Of a stretch of 64,000 bases of DNA, positions 25,770-34,350 are shown piece after piece. Below the pieces are notes generated by a model. It had not been told where the DNA came from and did not search any database. It saw nothing but the letters and a program-made list of their open reading frames with translations. The DNA comes from Marinomonas hwangdonensis (GTDB taxonomy: Bacteria > Pseudomonadota > Gammaproteobacteria > Pseudomonadales > Marinomonadaceae). A program made the translations under genes and the position numbers. Position 1 is the stretch's first letter. Every line of letters begins with the position of its first letter. The DNA is taken from positions 310,001-374,000 of the forward strand of contig NZ_RIZG01000001.1 in assembly GCF_003721245.1 (NCBI RefSeq), given 5' to 3'.

Positions 25770-26573
25770 ATGAAAGTGTATTTTGTGTCGGATGGCACGG
25801 CGATCACAGCAGAGGTGTTTGGTTCGGCTATGTTGTCATTTTTTGATGTGGCCGTAGAGACCAAAAGTGTGCCTTTTTTGGGTACCAAAGATCAGGCAGA
25901 GGGGTTAAAACAACAGATTAATCTGGAGGTTCAGCAAGGCATTGCTTTGCTGGTGTTTTATACCATTTCCGATGTGGCTATCCGCGAGATTATCGATTCG
26001 TGCGATTGTCATTGTTATAACTTGTTTGGGGATTTGTTGTCACCGATTGAACAAGCGTTAGGGGTAAAGGCGCAGCCGACAGCGCAAAAAGCGCACGGCA
26101 TGAAAGAAGGAGTGTACGATGGCCGTATAGACGCCATTAACTACGCGTTGGCGAATGATGACGGGGCGTCGGTAAAGAATTTTGCTGAGGCAGATATCAT
26201 CTTGTTGGGTGTGTCACGTTCTGGCAAAACACCGACCAGTTTGTATTTGGCGATGCAATACGGGATCAAGGCCGCCAACTATCCGATCACTGAAGACGAT
26301 TTTTCCACGCCAGGCTTGCCTAAAGTGCTAAAAGACCATAAGAAAAAGCTGTTTGGTTTGACCATAGACGCCCAACGATTGCACGAGATTCGTACGGGCC
26401 GTATGGCATCGAGTAAATACGCTTCTTCTCGTCAGTGCCGCTATGAAGTGGACGAGGTGGAGTCCTTGTATCGCCAAGAGCGCATTCCATTTTTAAACTC
26501 AACACGGCTGTCTGTGGAAGAAATTTCCACCAAAGTGATGGCAGAGATGAATTTGGTTCGTCATCGACAGTAG
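25770..26573 (+). CDS. ppsR: PEP synthase regulatory protein (bifunctional kinase/pyrophosphorylase)
   Basis: 267 residues of the DUF299 family. It inactivates PpsA by ADP-dependent phosphorylation of a threonine close to the catalytic histidine, and reactivates it by phosphate-dependent removal. The N-terminus VYFVSDGTAITAEVFG and the P-loop GVSRSGKTPTSLYLA (about 147-161) are diagnostic. ATG 25770 was chosen since AAGG lies 9 nt upstream and the family N-terminus starts there; the ORF from 25734 adds 12 unrelated residues. The target motif TCHAA is intact in the divergent ppsA product. Confidence 0.95.
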   Translation: MKVYFVSDGTAITAEVFGSAMLSFFDVAVETKSVPFLGTKDQAEGLKQQINLEVQQGIALLVFYTISDVAIREIIDSCDCHCYNLFGDLLSPIEQALGVKAQPTAQKAHGMKEGVYDGRIDAINYALANDDGASVKNFAEADIILLGVSRSGKTPTSLYLAMQYGIKAANYPITEDDFSTPGLPKVLKDHKKKLFGLTIDAQRLHEIRTGRMASSKYASSRQCRYEVDEVESLYRQERIPFLNSTRLSVEEISTKVMAEMNLVRHRQ

Positions 26574-26590
26574 AGAAAACCACTTTATTG

Positions 26591-26605
26591 ATCGAATAAT
26601 TCGAT
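26591..26605. promoter_or_regulatory. Palindrome ATCGAATAATTCGAT after ppsR
   Basis: A perfect 15-bp palindrome with central A, 17 nt after the ppsR stop. It shares both half-sites ATCGAAT and ATTCGAT with the one upstream of ppsR. There is no adequate hairpin-plus-T-run, so it is more likely a protein site than a terminator. Confidence 0.45.
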
Positions 26606-26834
26606 AGGTTCGTGTTTTTTGTGATTTTTATGAACAAAATAGGCAATAAAAACGGCCGTCTTAGTCTGAAAAGGCCTAACAATGTGTTGTGTCGGGCCAA
26701 TAAGTGGGGCTGTTTGGGCCTAAAAAGGGTGTAAATCGTGCAAAATGTTGTGCAATTACCAAATGAGCAGATCTAGACTGTGCAGAAAATGCTTAGAGAA
26801 AGACGATCGTGCAGAGTATTTGCTGAATATGCTC

Positions 26835-26840
26835 TATAAT
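26835..26840 (+). promoter_or_regulatory. Possible -10 box upstream of rnr
   Basis: A perfect TATAAT about 150 nt before the rnr start. No convincing -35 hexamer lies at 17 nt, so the call is tentative. Confidence 0.3.
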
Positions 26841-26988
26841 GTGGGTAATCGAACAAAATGACGGTTGAACAGTAACACACCCTAAGCGTGATGCAATCCA
26901 ACACCGTCGATGTTCAACATACATAAGATGTTCATACTTCTATTTTATAAAAGGGCGTCTTATTGATAAAACCAAGGATAAATATACA

Positions 26989-29571
26989 TTGAGTAATAAA
27001 AAAATTAACGATCCCCATATGCAACGTGAAGCGTCTAAGTACGATAACCCCGTACCCAGCCGTGAATTCATTTTAGAGTTTCTTGCCACCCAGAACAAAA
27101 GCATGGGGCACTTTGATCTGTGCTCGGCGTTCTCTTTAACGGGTGAAGACGAAATTGAGGCACTACGCCGTCGTCTTATCGCCATGTGCCGAGACAACCA
27201 GCTTACCAGTAATCGAAATGACCAATACACGCCCATTTTAGCCAGTGACCTGATTGAAGGTTACGTACAAGGCAACAAAGAAGGTCATGGTTTCCTACTG
27301 CGTCCAAGTGATGACGATATTTTTCTATCGGCCCGTCAAATGCAAAACGTGATGGATGGCGATAAAGTCAAAGTGCGCCTTTCTGGTCGCAGCGTGAAAG
27401 GTCGTTTAGATGGTGTCGTGGTTGAAGTGCTAGAACGTAAGCACACTCAGCTTGTTGGCAGATATTATGAAGAGAGCCGCACGGCTTTCGTTACACCAGA
27501 AAACCCTCGTATCGCTCAAGATATCTTGATCACCACAGAGTCGGGTTTGACACCCAAGCATGGTCAATATGTGTTGGCTGAAATTGTCACTTACGCTGAG
27601 CGTGGTAAGCCCGCCCAAGGTTTAGTGAAAAAGATTCTTGGTGACTTTATGGCACCAGGTGTCGAAATCGAAGTCGCTATGCACCGCTATGAGATCCCGA
27701 ACGAGTGGCCAGCAGCGGTTGAAAAACAAATCAAGAACTTCAGCACCGAAGTCGCTGAAGAAGACAAAGAATTTCGCGTTGATTTGCGTGACACGCCTTT
27801 CGTTACCATAGACGGTGAAGACGCGCGTGACTTTGATGATGCCGTGTATTGTGAAAAAACAGCGGGTGGTTGGAAGTTGTTCGTGGCCATTGCCGATGTG
27901 TCTCACTATGTGAAAAAAGGCACGGCTTTAGACGAAGAAGCTATTGTGCGTGGTAACTCTGTGTATTTCCCTGGTCGCGTTATTCCTATGCTGCCAGAGG
28001 TGTTGTCGAACGGTTTGTGCTCTTTAAATCCTGACGTAGATCGTTTGGTGATGGTGGCAGAGATTTCGTTAACCACCAAAGGCAAGATGCGTGGCTACAA
28101 ATTTTATGAAGGCGTGATTCGTTCCCATGCCCGTTTGACCTACTCGAAAGTGGCGAAAATGATCGCTGCTGAGCCAGAAGAGCAAGGCATTGAATTACGT
28201 GAGCGTTATGCATCTATTGTGTCGCACATTGATGATTTAAATGGTTTGTACCACACACTGAGAGGTGCTCGTGACGAACGCGGTGCCATGGAGTTTGACA
28301 CTGTTGAAACGCGCATGGTGTTCGATGAAAACTCGAAGATTGAGCACATTATTCCCGTCGAACGCAACGACGCGCACAAGTTGATTGAAGAATGTATGTT
28401 GTGTGCCAACGTGGCGACCGCTGAGCTTCTTATGAAGGCCAATTTGCCTGCCTTGTACCGTGTGCATGAAGGGCCAAAAGACGATCGTTTGTTGACCCTG
28501 CGTACTTACTTGGGTTTGCTGGGATTAGAGTTAACTGGTGGCGCCAAGCCGACGCCGGCCGATTACGCGGCCTTATCCGAAGCGATTAAAGACCGTGCAG
28601 ACGCCCGTAGCATTCAAACTATGATGCTGCGCTCTATGTCACAGGCTGTGTATCAGCCGGATAATTTGGGTCACTTTGGTTTAAACTACGAAGCCTATAC
28701 GCATTTTACATCGCCTATTCGTCGTTATCCTGATTTGTTGGTGCACCGTGCGATTCGGTACTTGATTCGTGGTGAAGGTCGACCTGCGGTGCGTCAAGCC
28801 CATCGTGTGGCTGGCAGTTTAGAAATCAAAGCGCGTAAAATTTACGGCTACACCGATGCCGATATGGACAGCTTGGGTGAATCTTGTTCTTTGACCGAGC
28901 GTCGTGCCGATGAGGCTACTCGCGACGTAGAAGCTTGGCTGAAATGCCAATACGTTGAACAGCATTTGGGCGAACCCTTTAATGGGATCGTTACGGCGGT
29001 GACGTCGTTTGGTTTGTTTGTTGAACTACAAGGTTTGTTTGTTGACGGCTTAGTGCATATATCAGGGCTTGGACAAGATTATTTTGTCCATGACATGGAA
29101 CATCAGGCCATCATTGGTGAACGTACGGGGCGAGTTTTCCGTCTTGGTGATACGTTAAAAGTGCGTGTGGCGAGTGTCAATTTAGAACAGCGTAAAATTG
29201 ATTTGAGTCTTGATGATGTCAGCGTGCGTCAGCCACGCAGAAAAGTGGAGCGCAATGAGTTAACCGAACTGGAAATGCAATTGGCGCAGTTACCGCCGAT
29301 TGAATTAGGCGGGCGCTCTAAGCCAAAATCAGCGACGAAATCAGAGGGCGACAAGCCCAAAGGCGATAAGTCGGCCAAAGAAAATAAAGAGTCTGATGGC
29401 AAAGCGAAGAAAAAGCGCCGCTCTCCTGTGTCTAAGGGTAAGCGCATTCGGCAGAAAAAGTCAGCAACCGCCGCTGCGGCAAGTGGTAAACCGGCTTCTG
29501 CTGCTGCCAAAAAGCCGAAGAAGCCAAAAAAACCAAAAAAGAACAACGCTAAGCCAAAAGCGAGAGAATGA
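26989..29571 (+). CDS. rnr: Ribonuclease R
   Basis: 860-residue processive 3'-5' exoribonuclease that degrades structured RNA, works with trans-translation and rises in stress and cold. Domain order: N-terminal helix-turn-helix (about 20-85), cold-shock domains, RNB catalytic domain with DGEDARDFDDAVYCEK (about 275-290, metal-binding aspartates) and HFTSPIRRYPDLLVHRAI (about 573-590), an S1 domain (about 660-745), and a long lysine-rich tail (about 765-860) ending in repeated KKPKKP. The start is TTG 26989 with AAGGA 10 nt upstream. rlmB follows, as in E. coli, though a hairpin lies between them. Confidence 0.96.
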   Translation: MSNKKINDPHMQREASKYDNPVPSREFILEFLATQNKSMGHFDLCSAFSLTGEDEIEALRRRLIAMCRDNQLTSNRNDQYTPILASDLIEGYVQGNKEGHGFLLRPSDDDIFLSARQMQNVMDGDKVKVRLSGRSVKGRLDGVVVEVLERKHTQLVGRYYEESRTAFVTPENPRIAQDILITTESGLTPKHGQYVLAEIVTYAERGKPAQGLVKKILGDFMAPGVEIEVAMHRYEIPNEWPAAVEKQIKNFSTEVAEEDKEFRVDLRDTPFVTIDGEDARDFDDAVYCEKTAGGWKLFVAIADVSHYVKKGTALDEEAIVRGNSVYFPGRVIPMLPEVLSNGLCSLNPDVDRLVMVAEISLTTKGKMRGYKFYEGVIRSHARLTYSKVAKMIAAEPEEQGIELRERYASIVSHIDDLNGLYHTLRGARDERGAMEFDTVETRMVFDENSKIEHIIPVERNDAHKLIEECMLCANVATAELLMKANLPALYRVHEGPKDDRLLTLRTYLGLLGLELTGGAKPTPADYAALSEAIKDRADARSIQTMMLRSMSQAVYQPDNLGHFGLNYEAYTHFTSPIRRYPDLLVHRAIRYLIRGEGRPAVRQAHRVAGSLEIKARKIYGYTDADMDSLGESCSLTERRADEATRDVEAWLKCQYVEQHLGEPFNGIVTAVTSFGLFVELQGLFVDGLVHISGLGQDYFVHDMEHQAIIGERTGRVFRLGDTLKVRVASVNLEQRKIDLSLDDVSVRQPRRKVERNELTELEMQLAQLPPIELGGRSKPKSATKSEGDKPKGDKSAKENKESDGKAKKKRRSPVSKGKRIRQKKSATAAAASGKPASAAAKKPKKPKKPKKNNAKPKARE

Positions 29572-29574
29572 TCT

Positions 29575-29617
29575 AAAGGCCTTTTTATTCAGATTATTTG
29601 GATGAAAAGGCCTTTTT
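29575..29617 (+). terminator. Terminator between rnr and rlmB
   Basis: A long imperfect stem (AAAGGCCTTTTTATTCA with TGGATGAAAAGGCCTTT) ends in a T run. It lies 3 nt after the rnr stop. It may only attenuate, since rlmB follows closely. Confidence 0.7.
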
Positions 29618-29660
29618 GTTGCCGAATTTTTGCCCCCGAATTTTGATTACAGAGAAAACA

Positions 29661-30428
29661 ATGTCAGATTTAGAATGGATATATGGCATACATGCCGTAG
29701 AAAACGCCTTAACGCAACAACCTGAGCGCGTGAAAGAAGTGCGTTTTCAAGAAGGTCGTGATGACAAGAAAAACCAGCGACTAGTACAACTTTGTAAATC
29801 CAACAAAGTGCGCTATAGCGTGGTACCGCGTAAAGAATTAGATCAACTTTTTACCAAGAATAAAGAGCGCGCTGTTCACCAAGGTGTGGTGGCTTATACC
29901 ACAATGAACAAAGCGGGTAGTGAGGCGGACTTGCATACTTTGGTAGCGGGTTTAGAGGAACCCCCTCTGATTATTATTTTAGACGGTGTGACCGATCCAC
30001 ATAACCTAGGCGCGTGTTTGCGCAGTGCCGACGCGGCAGGCGCTCATGCTGTTGTCATGCCAAAAGATAACTCGGCGCCTTTGAATGCCACCGTCAGTAA
30101 AGTGGCGTGTGGTGCGGCAGAAAGCATGCCGGTTTACGCTGTGACAAATCTCGCTCGTACCATGAAAAAATTACAAGACCAAGGTGTGTGGATTTTTGGC
30201 ACCGCAGGTGAAGCAACGCAAACGATTTACGAGCAAGACTTGACCATTCCGACGGCCATCGTCATGGGTGCGGAAGGGGAAGGTATGCGTCGTTTGACTC
30301 GTGAACAATGCGATTACCTTGTGAAACTGCCCATGGCTGGTGTCGTTTCCAGTTTAAATGTGTCTGTAGCAACGGGCGTTTGTTTATATGAAGTCGTGCG
30401 CCAACGTGCCGCAAAATCGACAGGTTAA
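29661..30428 (+). CDS. rlmB: 23S rRNA (guanosine(2251)-2'-O)-methyltransferase
   Basis: 255-residue SPOUT enzyme that methylates the ribose of G2251 in the P-loop of 23S rRNA using SAM. The N-terminal L30e-like domain starts with WIYGIHAVENAL. The three SpoU motifs follow: DGVTDPHNLGACLRSADAAG, VMGAEGEGMRRLTREQCD and LPMAGVVSSLNVSVATGV. ATG 29661 was chosen because the family begins there; the extension from 29598 reads through the upstream hairpin. It is followed at 9 nt by cobT, an unusual partner. Confidence 0.95.
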   Translation: MSDLEWIYGIHAVENALTQQPERVKEVRFQEGRDDKKNQRLVQLCKSNKVRYSVVPRKELDQLFTKNKERAVHQGVVAYTTMNKAGSEADLHTLVAGLEEPPLIIILDGVTDPHNLGACLRSADAAGAHAVVMPKDNSAPLNATVSKVACGAAESMPVYAVTNLARTMKKLQDQGVWIFGTAGEATQTIYEQDLTIPTAIVMGAEGEGMRRLTREQCDYLVKLPMAGVVSSLNVSVATGVCLYEVVRQRAAKSTG

Positions 30429-30437
30429 GAGGGAACT

Positions 30438-31502
30438 ATGTTACACAAACAATTTGCTATTTCGGCTTTGCCTTCTTCTATTGAAGCCGATCTACGCCAC
30501 AAAATTGACACGAAAACCAAACCACTAGGGTCATTGGGTGAGCTAGAGCATATTGCTTTTAAGCTTGGTAAAATACAGCAAACACTGACCCCCGATGTTT
30601 CTAAACCCAAAATGATTGTCTTTGCGGCGGATCATGGGGTAGTGGCTCAAGGCATTAGCTTGTTTCCTCAGGAAGTGACACCGCAAATGGTGATGAACTT
30701 TTTAATGGGCGGCGCGGCGGTGAGTGTGTTTTGTGAACAACATAATGTGCCTTTGCGTGTGGTGGATGTTGGTGTGAACGCAGAGCTTGCTCCTCATCCT
30801 TTGTTGGGTGCACGTAAAGTGGCGTTTGCTTCTCAGGACTTTAGCCAACAGGCTGCGATGACCTCTCAGCAAGTAGCGTTAGCGATTCAGGCGGGTGTTG
30901 ATGAAGCGAATATGGCGATCGATGCGGGTACGAATTTACTCATGTTCGGTGAGATGGGCATAGGGAATACCTGTGTGTCTTCCTGCATGATGGCGGCTCT
31001 GATTGCTGTCAGTGCAGCAGACAGTACTGGTCGTGGCACGGGCTTAGATCAAGCAGGTGTGTCCCATAAAGCCCAAGTTATTGAGCAATCATTAGTACGT
31101 GCTGAACAAGAAACAGGCCAAACACGATCCAGCTGGAGTGCGCAAACACTCGCCGAACAGCTTGGTGGCTTTGAGATTCTCGCCATGGCTGGCGCCATGT
31201 TGCAATCAGCGCAGCGTCAAACGGCCTTTGTGGTGGATGGTTTTATTTGCACAGTGGCCCTATTGTTCGCACAAAAAGTGGCACCCAATGTCAGTGACTA
31301 CGCGATTTTTGCTCATCAATCGAATGAAAAAGCTCATAAAATGCTGTTGGACCAGTTCAACGCTGACCCTATTTTGTCGTTGAATTTACGCTTAGGTGAA
31401 GGTTCTGGTGCGATTTTGGCGTACCCTCTGATCCAAAGTGCTTGTGTGTTTCTGAACAAAATGGCGAGTTTTGAAAGCGCTGGTGTGACAGATTCTAAAT
31501 AA
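30438..31502 (+). CDS. cobT: Nicotinate-nucleotide-dimethylbenzimidazole phosphoribosyltransferase
   Basis: 354 residues. It makes alpha-ribazole phosphate, the lower-ligand nucleotide of cobalamin, from dimethylbenzimidazole and nicotinate mononucleotide. Family motifs are seen: DTKTKPLGSLGELE near the N-terminus, FAADHGVVAQGIS, FPQEVTPQMV, GEMGIGNTCVSSCM and the C-terminal LRLGEGSGAILAYPL with the catalytic glutamate. It starts 9 nt after rlmB with GAGGGA in front, so it has no room for its own promoter or a cobalamin riboswitch. First of five tightly packed genes for the nucleotide loop and adenosylation. Confidence 0.95.
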   Translation: MLHKQFAISALPSSIEADLRHKIDTKTKPLGSLGELEHIAFKLGKIQQTLTPDVSKPKMIVFAADHGVVAQGISLFPQEVTPQMVMNFLMGGAAVSVFCEQHNVPLRVVDVGVNAELAPHPLLGARKVAFASQDFSQQAAMTSQQVALAIQAGVDEANMAIDAGTNLLMFGEMGIGNTCVSSCMMAALIAVSAADSTGRGTGLDQAGVSHKAQVIEQSLVRAEQETGQTRSSWSAQTLAEQLGGFEILAMAGAMLQSAQRQTAFVVDGFICTVALLFAQKVAPNVSDYAIFAHQSNEKAHKMLLDQFNADPILSLNLRLGEGSGAILAYPLIQSACVFLNKMASFESAGVTDSK

Positions 31503-31539
31503 CTTCAGTTGTACGAAAATTAGGTATACATAATCCATT

Positions 31540-32325
31540 ATGAAAGGCGTCATTGTTGGACCATATTGGCAAGGCTTTAAACGCAGTCTTGTTACTTACA
31601 CTCGAATCCCATTGAAAGTGGATTGGAGTGAGGATATAAAGCACACCCCGGCGGTGTGCTTTTTACCATGGATTGGTGTAGTTGTGGCGTTATTGAGTGC
31701 ATGGCCATTATGGTTTGATTGGTCGGCTTCATTGCAAGCGCTATTGATGCTGCTGACTGCGGTGTTAGTTACGGGGGGCTTTCATGAGGATGGTCTCATG
31801 GACAGCTGTGATGGCTTAGTGGGAGGGTGGGATAAAGAGCAACGCCTTGCCATCATGAAAGACTCGCGTATTGGTAGCTATGCGGCGCTTGCGATTTGGT
31901 TTTCTTTAACCCTGAAGTGGTTATTGCTCACTGAATTGCTCGAAGCCATCCCTAGTTCATTTTTGGGTTTTATGTACACTTTAAGTGCTTGGTGTTTTGT
32001 ACACATATTAGCACGTGTTTTACCGCTGGTTCTAATGCGTCGTATGACCTATGTAACTGCGGGGAAAAGTAAAGCCGCCAGTATGATTGCGTCACTTAAT
32101 CTCCAGCAATGGGCCATCGCGTTGGCGCCTTGTTTGGTGTTCGGTGTGTTGGCATTTAACCTTTTCAATTTGTTGTTGACTGTATTCTTCGCCGCGATGT
32201 TGGTGTTTTTCATTGGCCTGTATTTGCGTAAGAAATTGTCCGGATTTAATGGCGACACCTTAGGCGCCAGTGAGCAAATTGGTGAAGTCTTTGTGATCGT
32301 GTGTTTGTTGGTGTCTTATTCGTGA
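31540..32325 (+). CDS. cobS: Adenosylcobinamide-GDP ribazoletransferase (cobalamin synthase)
   Basis: 261-residue inner-membrane enzyme that joins adenosylcobinamide-GDP to alpha-ribazole (phosphate) to complete the cobalamin nucleotide loop. The signature GGFHEDGLMDSCDGLVGGW (about 79-97), with its metal-binding aspartates, and KDSRIGSYAALA are present, plus about six hydrophobic segments. It lies 37 nt after cobT. Its stop codon overlaps the next start (GTGA), coupling it to cobC. Confidence 0.95.
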   Translation: MKGVIVGPYWQGFKRSLVTYTRIPLKVDWSEDIKHTPAVCFLPWIGVVVALLSAWPLWFDWSASLQALLMLLTAVLVTGGFHEDGLMDSCDGLVGGWDKEQRLAIMKDSRIGSYAALAIWFSLTLKWLLLTELLEAIPSSFLGFMYTLSAWCFVHILARVLPLVLMRRMTYVTAGKSKAASMIASLNLQQWAIALAPCLVFGVLAFNLFNLLLTVFFAAMLVFFIGLYLRKKLSGFNGDTLGASEQIGEVFVIVCLLVSYS

Positions 32326-32912
32326 ATCTTTATTTGATCCGTCATCCCAAGCCTGACGTAAAGAAGGGCCTGTGTTATGGCGACATGGATGTGCCATTGC
32401 TTGAAGGCTGGGAAGTGGGAGCCCTGGGATTAAAGAACGCTTTGTCTCTGGATTTTTCAGACCCCAGCAATGTGGTTTATCACAGCCCTTTGAGTCGAGC
32501 ATCACAGTTGGCCATGTTTCTCAGTGATGGCCATGGCCACTCGATTGAGGCGCTCAAAGAGCTGGATTTTGGTCATTGGGAGGGCTTGTGTTGGCAAGAT
32601 ATCCCACGCCAAGAGATCGATCTTTGGGCGGAAAACATTGTACATGCCGCGCCTTATGGCGGTGAATCCTTGCAAGTGGTGGCCGATCGTGTCTGGGAGT
32701 GGTGGTTATCGGTGCGCGACCTACCCATGGAGAATTGTGTGGTGGTGGCGCATTCCGGTGTGATTAAAGTCTTTGTGAGTTTGCTGTGTCAATGGCCGCT
32801 GGCGCAATGCCATCGGATTGATGCAGGGTTTAGCAGTGTGACCGAATTATCGGTGCAAGGCGATTTTGTGGTGTTGAAGCGCTTGGGCGCTGGTGATTGG
32901 GTTTCTGCTTAG
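32322..32912 (+). CDS. cobC: Alpha-ribazole phosphatase (histidine phosphatase family)
   Basis: 196 residues. It removes phosphate from alpha-ribazole phosphate or from adenosylcobalamin phosphate. The N-terminal LYLIRHPKPDVKKG contains the phosphorylated histidine in an RHP variant of the usual RHG motif, common for CobC; ELDFGHWEG and VVAHSGVIK carry the other catalytic residues. The start is GTG 32322, overlapping the cobS stop by 4 nt. The in-frame TTG or GTG codons further upstream lie inside cobS and are not needed. Confidence 0.88.
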   Translation: MNLYLIRHPKPDVKKGLCYGDMDVPLLEGWEVGALGLKNALSLDFSDPSNVVYHSPLSRASQLAMFLSDGHGHSIEALKELDFGHWEGLCWQDIPRQEIDLWAENIVHAAPYGGESLQVVADRVWEWWLSVRDLPMENCVVVAHSGVIKVFVSLLCQWPLAQCHRIDAGFSSVTELSVQGDFVVLKRLGAGDWVSA

Positions 32913-32934
32913 ACTTTTTGAGAAAAAATACATC

Positions 32935-33549
32935 ATGTTGCTATATTTTTTGGGTATGTTTGGGATCGCAGCCTTTGCGGTCACAGGGGTTATCTCGTCT
33001 GGTAAAAAAGACATGGACATCATTAGTGTGGTGTTTTTAGGTATGGTGACGTCATTGGGCGGCGGTACCATTCGAGATACTATGTTGTCGGTTGAAACCG
33101 TGTACTGGGTTAAGGACACATCGTATTTTTGGGTGGCGTTTTTGTCTTCTGTGCTGGCCTTTTTCACGGTTCGCTTTATTGATGATAAGAAAAAAGTCTT
33201 CGATTACGCTGATTCCTTTGGATTGGCGTTGTTTACTGTTGTGGCGACCGAAAAGGTGTTGAATTTAGGGTTTGCTCCGACAATCGCCATCACTATGGGT
33301 ATTATCACGGGCGTCGCGGGGGGTATTATTCGGGATGTGCTGAGTCATCGCCCGCCCTTAGTTCTTGGTCGAGAGTTTTATGCGACACCAGCGCTGTTAG
33401 GTGCTGTATTATTGGTATTACTTGAAAAGAATATCCCTTTCCATGAGTTTAACTCGATTTACGCTGTCGCTTTGGTCTTTATACTAAGGGTGTTTGCTAT
33501 TCATAAAGACCTGTATTACCCAAGCTGGTTGCTTTACAAAAAGAGATAA
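32935..33549 (+). CDS. Trimeric intracellular cation (TRIC) channel family protein, UPF0126
   Basis: 204-residue membrane protein with seven predicted segments. It has the internal duplication of the family, with matching glycine-rich GGGTIRDTML (about 40-49) and GGIIRDVLSH (about 132-141) loops. Bacterial members form trimeric cation-permeable channels. ATG 32935 gives the family N-terminus (LLYFLGMFGIAAFAVTG); the longer reading from 32893 overlaps cobC. It sits in the middle of the cobalamin cluster, 22 nt after cobC and 3 nt before cobO, which is odd and might mean a link to corrinoid or cobalt handling, or just chance. Confidence 0.9.
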   Translation: MLLYFLGMFGIAAFAVTGVISSGKKDMDIISVVFLGMVTSLGGGTIRDTMLSVETVYWVKDTSYFWVAFLSSVLAFFTVRFIDDKKKVFDYADSFGLALFTVVATEKVLNLGFAPTIAITMGIITGVAGGIIRDVLSHRPPLVLGREFYATPALLGAVLLVLLEKNIPFHEFNSIYAVALVFILRVFAIHKDLYYPSWLLYKKR

Positions 33550-33552
33550 AAT

Positions 33553-34191
33553 ATGACGGATTTATCCACAGAACAGAAAGTTCAACAAGAACAAGGGCAA
33601 AAAGTCGAGAAAAACGAAGCGCGCTTGTTAAAAAAGAAAGCGGTCGTGGATCAACGTATCGCGGCGGCTACGCAGGAGCGCGGCGTGACTATCTTGTTGA
33701 CAGGAAACGGTAAAGGTAAAAGTTCAAGTGCGTTTGGTACCATGGCTCGTGCTTTGGGGCATGGTCAAAAAAGTGCGGTGATTCAATTTATAAAAGGTCG
33801 CAAGACAACGGGGGAGCAGCTGTTTTTTGGTGCTCATCCGTTAGTGGATTTCCATGTAATGGGGCACGGTTTTACTTGGGAAACACGGGATCCAGAATTG
33901 GAGAAAGAAGCCGCAGAACAAGCTTGGGACTTGGCCGCAGGTATCTTGTCAGACCCTAGTGTGCATTTTGTTTTGTTAGATGAAATTACCTATATGTACA
34001 AATATGGCTACCTTGATGAAAACGACCTGATTGCCGCGTTAGCCTCTCGCCCACCTCATCAGAATGTAATGATGACGGGACGCACCGCGCCCAGAGTGTT
34101 ATTAGATACGGTAGACACGCACAGCAAAATTGCTGATGAACGTCATGCTTTTGCGCATGGTGTGAAAGCGCAAGCCGGTATTGAGTGGTAA
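33553..34191 (+). CDS. cobO: Cob(I)alamin adenosyltransferase (corrinoid adenosyltransferase)
   Basis: 212-residue enzyme of the BtuR/CobO type that transfers adenosyl from ATP to reduced corrinoids. The P-loop GNGKGKSSSAFG is at residues 51-62; VIQFIKGRKTTGEQ, FVLLDEITYMYKYGYLD and MTGRTAPRVLLD complete the family pattern. The first 40 residues are charged and probably form the lid helix. It begins 3 nt after the TRIC gene and ends the cluster. cobU/cobP (kinase-guanylyltransferase), needed between adenosylation and cobS, is not in the cluster. Confidence 0.94.
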   Translation: MTDLSTEQKVQQEQGQKVEKNEARLLKKKAVVDQRIAAATQERGVTILLTGNGKGKSSSAFGTMARALGHGQKSAVIQFIKGRKTTGEQLFFGAHPLVDFHVMGHGFTWETRDPELEKEAAEQAWDLAAGILSDPSVHFVLLDEITYMYKYGYLDENDLIAALASRPPHQNVMMTGRTAPRVLLDTVDTHSKIADERHAFAHGVKAQAGIEW

Positions 34192-34200
34192 CCCTGTCAG

Positions 34201-34224
34201 AAGTGTCCATAAAAGTAGACACTT
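34201..34224 (+). terminator. Possible hairpin at the end of the cobalamin cluster
   Basis: AAGTGTC and GACACTT are paired across a 10-nt loop, 9 nt after the cobO stop. No T run follows, so it is a weak terminator at best. Confidence 0.4.
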
Positions 34225-34350
34225 TATAGAAATTCGATAAAACGACTTAGTCCTTTTACCTTGGTCTGAGTCGTGTTTTTCCATAGAATGCGCGCTACTT
34301 GCTCTGACAGCATTGTATTTCCACTTCATTTATCAAACTAGAGAAAACTC

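Larger units (their letters stand above)
26574..26988. other. Intergenic region, ppsR / rnr
   Basis: About 415 bp. It holds the palindrome at 26591-26605 and a perfect TATAAT at 26835-26840. I see no RNA gene; tRNA-like loops were sought and not found. Confidence 0.5.

Noticed and set aside
26574-26988. tRNA or small RNA gene upstream of rnr
   Set aside because: No T-loop or acceptor-stem pattern was found; only palindromes and a -10 box.
29229-29546. 105-codon minus-strand frame opposite the rnr tail
   Set aside because: Antisense of the lysine-rich repeats, giving a Phe/Leu/Ala/Gly-rich artefact.
30429-30437. Cobalamin riboswitch upstream of cobT
   Set aside because: Only 9 nt separate rlmB and cobT, so no riboswitch can fit, and none was seen inside rlmB.
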